A DNA stretch of 64,000 nt from assembly GCF_003024525.3 (NCBI RefSeq), contig NZ_CP035934.2, forward strand, positions 2,480,001 through 2,544,000, given 5' to 3'. The notes below the pieces were generated by a model. It saw only the letters and a program-made list of their open reading frames with translations, was not told the origin of the DNA and ran no database searches. This document shows positions 20,537-28,772 of the stretch, piece by piece; position 1 is the first letter of the stretch, and each line of letters opens with the position of its first letter. The DNA is from Acinetobacter cumulans (GTDB taxonomy: Bacteria; Pseudomonadota; Gammaproteobacteria; Pseudomonadales; Moraxellaceae). The translations under genes were made by a program, and so were the position numbers.

Positions 20537-21289
20537 ATGATTGTCATGACTTGGCTGATTTTTATCATTGGTGCAATGCTTGCAGGCTTTGTACAAGGCT
20601 TAACAGGTTTTGCCTTTGCACTCGTGGCCATGTCTTTTTGGGTTTGGGTACTTCCACCACAATTAGCCGCACCTTTAGTGGTACTTGCTTCCGTGTGGAG
20701 TCATGTGATTTCCCTCAGACAAGAACGCGGACAACATACTTCGTCGCGACAATTAGTTCTTCCCTATATTATTGCAGGCTTAATTGGCGTGCCCTTGGGT
20801 AGCTATTTTTTAGATTTAATTCAGGCAGATACTTTCAAGCTATTGCTTGGTGTATTTTTAATTCTGTGGTGCCCCATCATGCTGTTTAATCCACAAATTA
20901 AAAAGATTCAACAGTCTGGTCATTATGCAGATGCCAGTATAGGTTTTTTGGGCGGTATTTTAGGTGGCTTGGGCGGGTTCTGTGGCTCACTGCCTTCCGC
21001 ATGGCTCATGCTCAAACAACGCCCAAAGCAAGAACAGCGCTATATATTGCGCCATTTTAATTTTGCCATTCAACTGTTTACCCTCGTAGCTTATTTAGCC
21101 CAAGGTACGTTACAGACCAAACTATTACCCTATGCCTTGCTATTACTCATTGCAGTAAGTGTTCCCGCAATGCTGGGTGCAAAACTATTTTATAAAATTT
21201 CAGAGCGTCAATTTAAACACAGTGTTTTGACCTTGTTATTCTCTTCAGGTTGCTTTCTTGTTTTCAGTAGTATCGTACAAGCGACTTAA
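20537..21289 (+). CDS. TauE/SafE family permease
   Basis: A 250-aa membrane protein with seven to eight hydrophobic segments and the family's two glycine-rich repeats ('AGFVQGLTGFAFALVAM' and 'GFLGGILGGLGGFCGSLPSA'). This family exports small organosulfur or sulfonate-related anions, but the substrate of this member cannot be told. It lacks a clear ribosome binding site; ATG at 20537 or 20546 could be used. It stands alone. Confidence 0.85.
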   Translation: MIVMTWLIFIIGAMLAGFVQGLTGFAFALVAMSFWVWVLPPQLAAPLVVLASVWSHVISLRQERGQHTSSRQLVLPYIIAGLIGVPLGSYFLDLIQADTFKLLLGVFLILWCPIMLFNPQIKKIQQSGHYADASIGFLGGILGGLGGFCGSLPSAWLMLKQRPKQEQRYILRHFNFAIQLFTLVAYLAQGTLQTKLLPYALLLLIAVSVPAMLGAKLFYKISERQFKHSVLTLLFSSGCFLVFSSIVQAT

Positions 21290-21303
21290 AGCAAAAGACT
21301 TCG

Positions 21304-21561
21304 CTACTTGGGCCGTGTTGTACGTAAAGGTCTCGAATCACGTACGGGAGACTCTTCTTCCCTTGCCTCTTTAATATCTGGATCATCAGAATGACCAACT
21401 GAGCTCAATACTGCACTGGTCATTGGAATGAGATGTGTCACAGCTATGGTTTGTGGTGTTGTCATCGCATGTATATCTGTTGGAACATCAGCAGCATAAC
21501 TTGAACTGGCCAAAACTAAACATAAAATTGCGAAAGACTTTTTACAACGTGTTAATAACAT
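21304..21561 (-). CDS. Small secreted protein, hypothetical
   Basis: The ATG at 21561 (AAGG upstream) gives an 85-aa protein with a standard signal peptide 'MLLTRCKKSFAILCLVLASSSYA' followed by a polar, charged, Pro/Arg-ended mature part of about 60 residues. The frame is open for 10 more codons upstream. I do not recognise a family. It converges on the TauE gene with only 14 bp between. Confidence 0.5.
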   Translation of the reverse strand: MLLTRCKKSFAILCLVLASSSYAADVPTDIHAMTTPQTIAVTHLIPMTSAVLSSVGHSDDPDIKEAREEESPVRDSRPLRTTRPK

Positions 21562-21882
21562 CAGTGCAACCTTTGACATCCCACCATACATGAAGCTGAT
21601 TATTCAGATATATTCTGAAGAGACCTTGAAGAAGATGTAAACGTCCGTATATTTAAGTCATCAAAATGCATTTTTTGCTGGGTTAAATTCAAAACTTTTT
21701 CCTCTGACGAATATTTTAATCTCGGTTGAATTTAGTTATTTTCAGCTAAAATCAATTTACCCATGTATATGTCAGATCTATTTTTTTATTTTTTGATCAA
21801 TTGTTCAAAAAATCTATACAGTTTTAATTTTAGATATTTATACAATAGTCATTTATACGCCCACACCTCCTATTGATCTCTC

Positions 21883-22200
21883 ATGAAATATATTTTCATG
21901 CCTGTACTACTGCTGTTGCTTACAGGTTGTATGTTTGGCACATCTAGCGAAATCCGTAAAGCCGAAAAATTATATGCTCAGTTTCATTGCAATAACATTG
22001 AAACATCCCAAATGGGGGGCAGCTCGATTACCAGTTTTCATGAGCACAAATTGGCATCGAGCAAACAAAAAGCGCAATCCTATATTCAAAGCTACAAACA
22101 AGGAGAACACTTGTTTGATTTACCTTTAGATCAAGTGATTGAGCAACAATTCTTTATTTATAAAGCAGCCTGTCAAAATTTAGGTGGCATACAGCCTTAA
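21883..22200 (+). CDS. Small lipoprotein, hypothetical
   Basis: A 105-aa protein with a lipoprotein signal peptide and lipobox 'LLTGC' (Cys16). The mature part is helical with two further Cys residues (in 'FHCNNIET' and 'YKAACQNLGG') that could form a disulfide. Function unknown. A bidirectional terminator follows. Confidence 0.65.
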   Translation: MKYIFMPVLLLLLTGCMFGTSSEIRKAEKLYAQFHCNNIETSQMGGSSITSFHEHKLASSKQKAQSYIQSYKQGEHLFDLPLDQVIEQQFFIYKAACQNLGGIQP

Positions 22201-22246
22201 ATAAAATATACCTTGTAAAGCGTTGCCATAAACCTGCAACCACCAT

Positions 22247-22272
22247 AAAAAATAGGGCTTATGCCCTATTTT
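22247..22272. terminator. Bidirectional terminator
   Basis: The stem aaaaaatagggc / gccctatttttt with a 4-nt loop lies between the convergent small lipoprotein and acyltransferase genes. Confidence 0.9.
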
Positions 22273-22866
22273 TTATTCAACATAATAGCGCTGATCTACA
22301 CTAAAGCTTTCTGGGAATTTGGCATGGATTTGTGCGTAAAAATCCATAATTTCCGCCATATCTTTTTCATAATCCCCAGTCGGATAAACAATCTTGCCTA
22401 CACCCGTTTTTTTCTTGGCATAGTCCATATAAGCCAATGCAATTGGCACACCTGCATTGGTTGCAACATGGTAAAAGCCAGTTTTCCACTGTTCTTGTTT
22501 CGCGCGAGTACCTTCAGGTGTAACTAACATGACCAACTTGGGATGATCTTTAAATAAGTTGCTCATGACTTCAACCATACTTAAACGTTGCTCACCCTCA
22601 ACTTTTGGTCGACGGTCAATTCCAATGCCACCCATTGCGCAAACAAAAGGTCCAAATGGAAATTTCATATAGCTGTCTTTAATCGTAATGCGGACATTTA
22701 CACCCATTGCCTTTAATGCTAAGCGTGCATAAAGTGCATCCCAATTGCTGGTATGTGGTGCAGCAATCATTACGCATTGATCCAAATCAAGTGGCCAATG
22801 ATTATCAATTTCCCAACCCATTGCATTGAGACTTTTTTCTGCCAATTTTTCTAACACAGCAACCAC
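22273..22866 (-). CDS. PlsC-like glycerol acyltransferase family protein
   Basis: A 197-aa acyltransferase-fold protein with the catalytic H-x4-D motif 'PHTSNWD' and the substrate-binding 'VTPEGTRAKQ'. It probably transfers an acyl group to a lipid or lysophospholipid acceptor; the real substrate is unknown. Only GTG start codons are available (22866 or 22857), so the exact start is uncertain. It has no strongly hydrophobic membrane segment and appears to be a single-gene unit. Confidence 0.75.
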   Translation of the reverse strand: MVAVLEKLAEKSLNAMGWEIDNHWPLDLDQCVMIAAPHTSNWDALYARLALKAMGVNVRITIKDSYMKFPFGPFVCAMGGIGIDRRPKVEGEQRLSMVEVMSNLFKDHPKLVMLVTPEGTRAKQEQWKTGFYHVATNAGVPIALAYMDYAKKKTGVGKIVYPTGDYEKDMAEIMDFYAQIHAKFPESFSVDQRYYVE

Positions 22867-23073
22867 TCACACCCCATTTAAAGTGCTCTGATTGTACTGA
22901 TGTTATTGCAAATTAACACACAGATTCGCTTAATAAACAACCAAATAAAATACATCTGTTCAGGCGCTAGCGTCAAAATTTCATCTAGACTTTTATACGT
23001 TTACAAGATCACTGTACAAGCTTATTTTAAAATAGATTATTTTTTACTCATCCTCATACGGTAGTCAAATCAC

Positions 23074-23553
23074 GTGAAAAAAATTATCTTCATTAGCGTA
23101 CTATCTCTAGTTGCATTAAGTGCTTGTAGTAAAAATGATACAACGACAGCACCACAAACACCTGAAAAAACTGAACAAGCAACATCTACTAACACCACAA
23201 CTCCCTCTGTATCTACCAGTGATAGCGCTGAAAATGCCTTAGATTGGGCAGGCGAATATAAAGGGGTATTCCCTTGCGCAGACTGCGAAGGCATTAAAAC
23301 TGAGCTTGAGTTAAAATCAGATAAAACCTATGAATTGACAGAGGAATATCAAGGTAAAGGCAAAGAACACGAGTCTAAAGTCAAAGGAACATTTAGTTTT
23401 GATGCCAATCAACCTTCAGTGATTACCCTCGATCAGAATGCCGATCAACGTAAATTCTTTATTGGTGAAAATTTTGCTGAAGCTCGCGATAAGGAAACAG
23501 GTCAAGCACTTGATACAAAGTTGAATTACAAACTAATTAAAGAACAGCACTAA
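23074..23553 (+). CDS. NlpE N-terminal-domain lipoprotein (copper resistance protein NlpE family)
   Basis: A 159-aa outer-membrane-type lipoprotein with GTG start, signal peptide and lipobox 'LSAC' (Cys18). A Thr/Ser-rich linker follows. The NlpE signature 'WAGEYKGVFPCADCEGI' with its CxxC is near residues 53-69. E. coli NlpE signals surface contact and lipoprotein stress to Cpx; this shorter protein has only the N-terminal domain, so signalling is not implied. A terminator shared with the downstream minus-strand receptor gene follows. Confidence 0.8.
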   Translation: MKKIIFISVLSLVALSACSKNDTTTAPQTPEKTEQATSTNTTTPSVSTSDSAENALDWAGEYKGVFPCADCEGIKTELELKSDKTYELTEEYQGKGKEHESKVKGTFSFDANQPSVITLDQNADQRKFFIGENFAEARDKETGQALDTKLNYKLIKEQH

Positions 23554-23605
23554 ATCCTAAGTTTTTGCTCAGCGCTTAGTTTCTCCCATTTGGTATTCGC
23601 AAACA

Positions 23606-23636
23606 AAAATCCCTGCTCTTGAGCAGGGATTTTTTA
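23606..23636. terminator. Bidirectional terminator
   Basis: The stem aaatccctgctc / gagcagggattt is flanked by A and T runs between two convergent genes. Confidence 0.92.
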
Positions 23637-23663
23637 TCAGTTCTACAATTATTAAATAATGAA

Positions 23664-25784
23664 TTAATATTTAAAACTTAGGTTAAAACGTAGCATACGC
23701 GGGTCTCCCCAATTCACCAACTGTGCATTCGGCGTTGTACCTGCCAAATACTCACGGTCAAATAGATTTTTCAGGCTTAACCCTGCACTCCAGTCTTTGG
23801 CTTCATAACCTGCATTTACATCAAAAAGCACATAAGTTGGAAGGTCTACATAATCTGTGCCACGCTGTGCAGTACGCGCTCCTTGGTAACGCATAGCCGC
23901 ACCTACACGCCAACCCAATTGATCTGGACTAAAATAATACTGCGTTGACAATGATGCTGCGTTTTTCGCCACATGATTCGTACGCTTGCCAATCTCGCTT
24001 GCAGTCAAGCTCTCAGTGACTTCTGCTGTCGGAATATAACTATAGCTAGCCAATACTTTCCACTGTGGATTCAACGTTGCCGCCAGCTCTGCTTCATAAC
24101 CTTTGGTTTTTTGCTCACCTGTTTGGATTGAAAAATTTCCAGAGCTATCTGTTTCTGTTACATTTTTACGGGTCAAATCATAATAAGCCACGTAGCCTTG
24201 TAAGCGTTGATCCAAAGCTTGGAGCTTGACCCCAATTTCAGTCTGCTGACCTTTTTCTGGATTTAATAAGCGACCATCTTCGCCTGAATCGGTGACAGGC
24301 ATAAACGAGGTCGAATAACTCATATAGGGCGCAAACATGTCATTGATGCGATACATGACAGAAGCACTACCCGTAAATGCATTATCGGAGTTTTTCTGAT
24401 TTGAGCCATTGAGTAAATTATTAATTTCTACCTGTGTCCAATCATGACGCCCAGATAAACCAATGATCCAGGTATCATCAATGCTTAGCGTATTACGTAT
24501 ATATGCTCCAGCATACTGGCTATACGTCATTTCATGGCTAGGTGTACCCGGCTTTTTAATAACAACATCACCATAATTGGGTGCATTCACATTAAAGTCA
24601 TTAATGGTATCTGTACGGCGATAATAATCACTGCGCTCGTGCATTAAATCTAAACCCGCCATCAAATCATATTGCACTGCGCCAAAGTCAAACTTACGCT
24701 GCACATTGGTGTCCAATGCATAATTGACATCTTGTTTATCTTGATTATTAATTGCACGCTTAATAATGGGCAAGCTACTACGCCCTGACGCTAAGATAGA
24801 ATTACCAACAGTATTGGTTTGTGTCACAGCAAAATTTTGTTTAAAAATCCAATCATTATCAAAATAATGTGCATAGTTCGCCCCTAAGCGGTACACATCC
24901 ACGTCATAACCATAATCTGGATCACCAAAAAATAAGTTATGCGAATAATTTATATATTCTCCATTACTAAAAGGTATACCTTGCTGGCGTAAATAATTTC
25001 TATGCTGATAACTGGCGATAACCGAAAGCTCATCTTTTTCACCTAAATCAAAATTATAAGATGTTGCAATATAATAATTTTTGAAAAAAACTTGATCGGT
25101 TGGATCATCTTGATCTGATACCCGACCAACCAGTCGAAATGCACCTTTTTCTGTGTCATTCGGTGCATAATTGAGATCGAATGTCCCCTCTTTTAATCCA
25201 TAGCTCCCCACACTGAGCGTTCCTTTAGCCTCTGTGCTTGCATGTGGGCGTTTGGTGGTAAGATTGACCATACCACCAGGTAAGCTTAAACCAAATCCAA
25301 CTGAAGTCGGCCCTTTCACAACCTCAATCGATTCAAGCCCAGAAATATCCTCCGAACGTAAAACATTGTCTGAGGTTTGAATACGCAAGCCATCTATATA
25401 TGTTTGCGAGCTTGAAATTTGCCCACGGATAACAAAGTCATCCCACCCTCTACGACCATATTGGCCGGAAGTCACGCCAGCTACACCATCCAATGCTTCC
25501 GCAACTGTTTGCACTTGCTTTTGTTCTAGTTGTTGCTGAGTTAACACACTTATGGCTTGTGCAGTTTCAAACAATGGAGCATCCGTTCGAAGCACAGCTT
25601 GTGCTTTAGTTGCCACATATTTGGCTTCTTGCTTGGGTGCCTTCACGGTAATTGTTTGTAGCTGTTGTGCCTCTGTATTGAGTGGTTCTGGAGAGACTTC
25701 TGCATGAGTTATAGAACTTAAAGCCACCAGAATTGAAAATGACAAGGTCGAACGTGGATATTGCACTTCGAAAAACCAATCCAA
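23664..25784 (-). CDS. TonB-dependent siderophore receptor
   Basis: An outer-membrane ferric-siderophore importer (~700 aa). A signal peptide ends near 'SSITHAEV'. The plug domain (about residues 55-165) includes a TonB-box-like 'LQTITVKAP' and 'SIEVVKGPTSVGFG'. The rest is the 22-strand barrel, ending in '..RMLRFNLSFKY' with a terminal aromatic residue. It is FhuA/FoxA-like (hydroxamate-type) by general pattern; the ligand is not determined. The start is uncertain: only TTG at 25784 or GTG at 25766 fit, and the Fur-like box sits immediately upstream. It is monocistronic and probably iron-repressed. Confidence 0.88.
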   Translation of the reverse strand: MDWFFEVQYPRSTLSFSILVALSSITHAEVSPEPLNTEAQQLQTITVKAPKQEAKYVATKAQAVLRTDAPLFETAQAISVLTQQQLEQKQVQTVAEALDGVAGVTSGQYGRRGWDDFVIRGQISSSQTYIDGLRIQTSDNVLRSEDISGLESIEVVKGPTSVGFGLSLPGGMVNLTTKRPHASTEAKGTLSVGSYGLKEGTFDLNYAPNDTEKGAFRLVGRVSDQDDPTDQVFFKNYYIATSYNFDLGEKDELSVIASYQHRNYLRQQGIPFSNGEYINYSHNLFFGDPDYGYDVDVYRLGANYAHYFDNDWIFKQNFAVTQTNTVGNSILASGRSSLPIIKRAINNQDKQDVNYALDTNVQRKFDFGAVQYDLMAGLDLMHERSDYYRRTDTINDFNVNAPNYGDVVIKKPGTPSHEMTYSQYAGAYIRNTLSIDDTWIIGLSGRHDWTQVEINNLLNGSNQKNSDNAFTGSASVMYRINDMFAPYMSYSTSFMPVTDSGEDGRLLNPEKGQQTEIGVKLQALDQRLQGYVAYYDLTRKNVTETDSSGNFSIQTGEQKTKGYEAELAATLNPQWKVLASYSYIPTAEVTESLTASEIGKRTNHVAKNAASLSTQYYFSPDQLGWRVGAAMRYQGARTAQRGTDYVDLPTYVLFDVNAGYEAKDWSAGLSLKNLFDREYLAGTTPNAQLVNWGDPRMLRFNLSFKY

Positions 25785-25790
25785 AAAAAT

Positions 25791-25810
25791 TAATGCGAAT
25801 TATAATCATT
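25791..25810 (-). promoter_or_regulatory. Fur-box-like operator upstream of the siderophore receptor
   Basis: The sequence taatgcgaattataatcatt resembles the Fur consensus GATAATGATAATCATTATC, particularly in its ATAATCATT half. Its place directly before an iron-receptor gene supports the call. Its closeness to the apparent TTG start suggests the true start lies further downstream. Confidence 0.6.
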
Positions 25811-26148
25811 TAAACTTATAAAATATGGCTATTAATTCAGCATTATTTTTAGAAAAAAATAAACATTTGAATATGAAATAAAATTTATAAAAATATGTGC
25901 ATTGTATAAATTAATCCATTTATACCCCAATGCAGGATTTTTAGATTATAACAAAATTAACCTTATAAAATAATAACCTACAAAAAACTCAAACAGCCAT
26001 TTTTTATTTTTATTTAGTGGATGCAACAAATCAAAAACTTAAATTTATCTTAAAAAAAGCTTCAAATCATCCCTATTTGAAGATAGTCGATTGTAATAAA
26101 GATTTTTAAGATCGAAACATAACAAGAAGCATCAAAAAGGATCAATCC
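25811..26148. other. AT-rich intergenic region
   Basis: About 340 bp between the receptor gene and the first lipoprotein gene, very AT-rich with A/T runs. It should contain the promoters of both divergent genes. No ORF, repeat or RNA structure stands out. Confidence 0.5.
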
Positions 26149-27420
26149 ATGAAACATACCCTACTTAGCCTTGCTATAGTTACACTCCTCACAGCCTGTG
26201 GTGGTGGCAGTTCATCTGATGGTCAATCCACAAATAATAATGGCAATCCAAATACCCCCACAACACCAAGCACGACGAATAAAATTGGTATTTTGACTGA
26301 TGCTGTAATCAGTGGTGTGCACTATGTATCTAAAAATAGCCAAGGTGTTGTCAGCTATGAGGGTACAACCGGTGATGCATCATCAACAAATGGTAAAGGT
26401 TCATTTAAGTATAATGAAGGCGACAAAGTGACCTTTTCTATCGGTGATATAGTGCTTGGCTCGGTCACAGCGCAAGCAAAAATCTCTCCACTTGAACTCG
26501 CTACAGATCCAGTTATCCACAACAATTTAATCATTTTGCTTCAATCTTTAGATGCCGACCAAAATCATAGCAATAGTATTGAAATTTCCACCAAGACCGT
26601 AGAGGCTTTAAAAGACAAAACAATTGTATTGAATACACCTACCGCGTCATTTATAGCCGATGCCACTTTCCTTCAAGCTGTAAAAGCATCTGGAACTGCT
26701 GTGGTCCCTTCAGAAACGGCCTTAGCAAACTTCATTGATAGCTTTGCCAAAGACAATGAAGGTGTTTGGAGTTATAGCAATAACGGCACCAGAGTTTTGC
26801 TCTATATTAAAGGTGCAGTTGAAACTGTTAACAAAGATAAATACCTACACTTTATCTTTGCACAAGTAGGACCTGCCGACAATGATGGACAATCTGGATT
26901 TGAACAAGGCAAATTTAAATGGGATCCACTCACAGGCAAATTAACAGTGGTTAGCCCATTAACTCAAGACACCAATGGTGGCTGGGGACTTTCTGATTCG
27001 AGTCAACCATTTAGCTTACTGTATGGCAAAACAGAAGGAACGTTACAGTTACTCACTGAAGACCCTACACCTGTTGTATTAACCAAACTCCCGAGTGAAA
27101 GCAACAGCATCGTCGGTGCTTGGAAAAATGCTGATGCACTCGTCGCCATGTATAACGACAAAACATATTTGTACGTAGGACTAAGTAATGAAGACTGTGG
27201 TGGCCCAGGTATTGAGTATGGAACTTATTCTGCAAGCAATGGCATTTTAAAAGCCGAATCTGTTCAATACGACACCACAGGTTGCCTAGGTCTAGTCGAC
27301 ACATGGGGAGATTTAAGTCAGCATAAATATGACTTAGATACCTTTAAATATAGCCTCAACGATAAAACCATCAATATCCAATATGAAGATGAACCTGTAA
27401 GCACACTGAGTCACTTATAA
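26149..27420 (+). CDS. Surface-type lipoprotein, A-B domain form (paralogue of the gene at 33.2 kb)
   Basis: A 423-aa lipoprotein: signal peptide with lipobox 'LTAC', then a low-complexity GGGSSS/Asn-Thr-Pro linker. Next is a conserved domain 'GILTDAVISGVHYVS..VTFSIGDIVLG' also seen in the second lipoprotein. The C-terminal part has two related units: one starting 'GVWSYSNNG' and one starting 'IVGAWKNADA' that contains 'CGGPGIEYGTY'. I do not know a proven function; domains of this kind occur in Acinetobacter surface proteins. It converges on a LuxR-type regulator gene, and this pair is duplicated on the far side of the adhesin gene. Confidence 0.75.
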   Translation: MKHTLLSLAIVTLLTACGGGSSSDGQSTNNNGNPNTPTTPSTTNKIGILTDAVISGVHYVSKNSQGVVSYEGTTGDASSTNGKGSFKYNEGDKVTFSIGDIVLGSVTAQAKISPLELATDPVIHNNLIILLQSLDADQNHSNSIEISTKTVEALKDKTIVLNTPTASFIADATFLQAVKASGTAVVPSETALANFIDSFAKDNEGVWSYSNNGTRVLLYIKGAVETVNKDKYLHFIFAQVGPADNDGQSGFEQGKFKWDPLTGKLTVVSPLTQDTNGGWGLSDSSQPFSLLYGKTEGTLQLLTEDPTPVVLTKLPSESNSIVGAWKNADALVAMYNDKTYLYVGLSNEDCGGPGIEYGTYSASNGILKAESVQYDTTGCLGLVDTWGDLSQHKYDLDTFKYSLNDKTINIQYEDEPVSTLSHL

Positions 27421-27426
27421 ACTGAA

Positions 27427-27461
27427 TGGAACATGATCTAATGAATGAAGCTCATGTTCCA
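27427..27461. terminator. Hairpin between convergent lipoprotein and LuxR genes
   Basis: The 10-bp inverted repeat tggaacatga / tcatgttcca lies directly before the regulator's stop codon. T runs are weak, so strength is uncertain. Confidence 0.55.
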
Positions 27462-28613
27462 TTACACAATATGCTCAAAACCCATCGACAAACTCATCAG
27501 CTTACGCATCAATTCAACCTGAGTGGTACTTTGGGTTTTGGCAAAAATATTTTTAAAATACGTTCGTACCGAACTAATTGTTAAGCTACATTGCGTCGCA
27601 ATATCTTCCATATTCGCGCCATTGACGAAGCGCACACACATTTCACATTCACGTGTAGTTAATGCAAAAGTTTCCTTTAAGTAATCATTCGAAAGTGAAT
27701 ATTGTTGTTGCTTTTCAGATAAGAACAACACAGCAAATGCACCTTGCTCAATCTGGATTAAATGCTGAATACTACTTAAAGGTGTAATACTTAGCATATA
27801 GTCTTGTCCATTTTTGGCTTTCAACTCAAGTACACCACCTATATCATGATGTGTGTCTTGGCGCTTATAGAGCGCACTCTGTACAGTTTTTTCAAATTTA
27901 GCTTGTTGATCCCGCCTGACCAGCAAACGATTTTTTTGATCAAATTCGAATAATTTAGATTGCTCTAATAAGGCCTGTGCGGCTTTATTGCTGTATTTTA
28001 AAACTTTATCTTCATCAATTAAAATAATGCCAATTTTGATTAAGTCTAATATTTGAAATAAATTTTGCCCCATTGTCTGCGCAAAGCTTAATTGCTTATA
28101 GATTTGTAAACTACGACGGATATGCACACCCAGTCGCTGAAAGAACATCATTTCGTCGTGACTAAACTCTTGATTGACTGCTTCACGGTGAATACCTAAA
28201 ACTGACCAGCGATATTCCCCTTTATCGAGTAATACGGCAGCAATATAACTAATGCCAGTAATTTTTAAGCATTTCTCATAAAATTCTTGTTTGTCTGCAT
28301 TTGTACTGCTTGCATAGTGACTTAAATCAAAATGCATGACACCACCAACACCAATGCTATCCCATAGTGGAACATGAAGCTTCATATCGATTGCTTTCAC
28401 ATTTTCATCTTGGTAAGCGTCTATGCTTGCTTGAGGAATATTGTATGTAAAAACAATATTATATTTAGGGTTTAATAAATCTAATACTGTCAATATTGCG
28501 GTTTTACTGGCTGTATAATCCACAATTTTTTTGAGTATTTCAGGCCATAAAGAAAGATTGACCGCGGCATCGTATATTTCCCCAATGATATGATTTTCAA
28601 TTTCAATATCCAT
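27462..28613 (-). CDS. LuxR-type HTH transcriptional regulator (copy 1)
   Basis: A 383-aa regulator with a C-terminal LuxR/GerE helix-turn-helix ('ALTTRECEMCVRFVNGANME..SSVRTYFKNIFAKT', about residues 315-365). The N-terminal ~180 residues are a sensor-like region starting 'IIGEIYDAAVNLSLWPEIL'; the middle part looks PAS-like ('LIKIGIILIDEDKVLKYSN'). No autoinducer-synthase gene is nearby. The start at 28613 has AAGG seven bases upstream. It is a close paralogue of the gene at 35.1-36.2 kb, identical in length and layout. A role in controlling the neighbouring lipoprotein or adhesin genes is inferred from location only. Confidence 0.85.
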   Translation of the reverse strand: MDIEIENHIIGEIYDAAVNLSLWPEILKKIVDYTASKTAILTVLDLLNPKYNIVFTYNIPQASIDAYQDENVKAIDMKLHVPLWDSIGVGGVMHFDLSHYASSTNADKQEFYEKCLKITGISYIAAVLLDKGEYRWSVLGIHREAVNQEFSHDEMMFFQRLGVHIRRSLQIYKQLSFAQTMGQNLFQILDLIKIGIILIDEDKVLKYSNKAAQALLEQSKLFEFDQKNRLLVRRDQQAKFEKTVQSALYKRQDTHHDIGGVLELKAKNGQDYMLSITPLSSIQHLIQIEQGAFAVLFLSEKQQQYSLSNDYLKETFALTTRECEMCVRFVNGANMEDIATQCSLTISSVRTYFKNIFAKTQSTTQVELMRKLMSLSMGFEHIV

Positions 28614-28713
28614 AAGGTTGCCTTTTTATTGTTTACTTTTCCTAAATATTCATTTTTTTAGTATTCTGTCAAAAATATCATATTTATCACTTAATTAAGC
28701 TTTAAATCGAGAT

Positions 28714-28746
28714 ATAAAAAATCCCCGCATTTGCGGGGATTCTTTG
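28714..28746 (-). terminator. Intrinsic terminator of the adhesin gene
   Basis: On the minus strand the stem aatccccgca / tgcggggatt is followed by TTTTTT. An almost identical copy with the same flanks occurs at 32739-32771. Confidence 0.9.
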
Positions 28747-28772
28747 TTTAATCCAAATGTATTTACGGGTAA

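Noticed and set aside
25606-25809. 67-aa frame with ATG over the siderophore receptor start
   Set aside because: It is in another frame, overlaps the Fur-like box and does not read as a signal peptide for the receptor without a frameshift.
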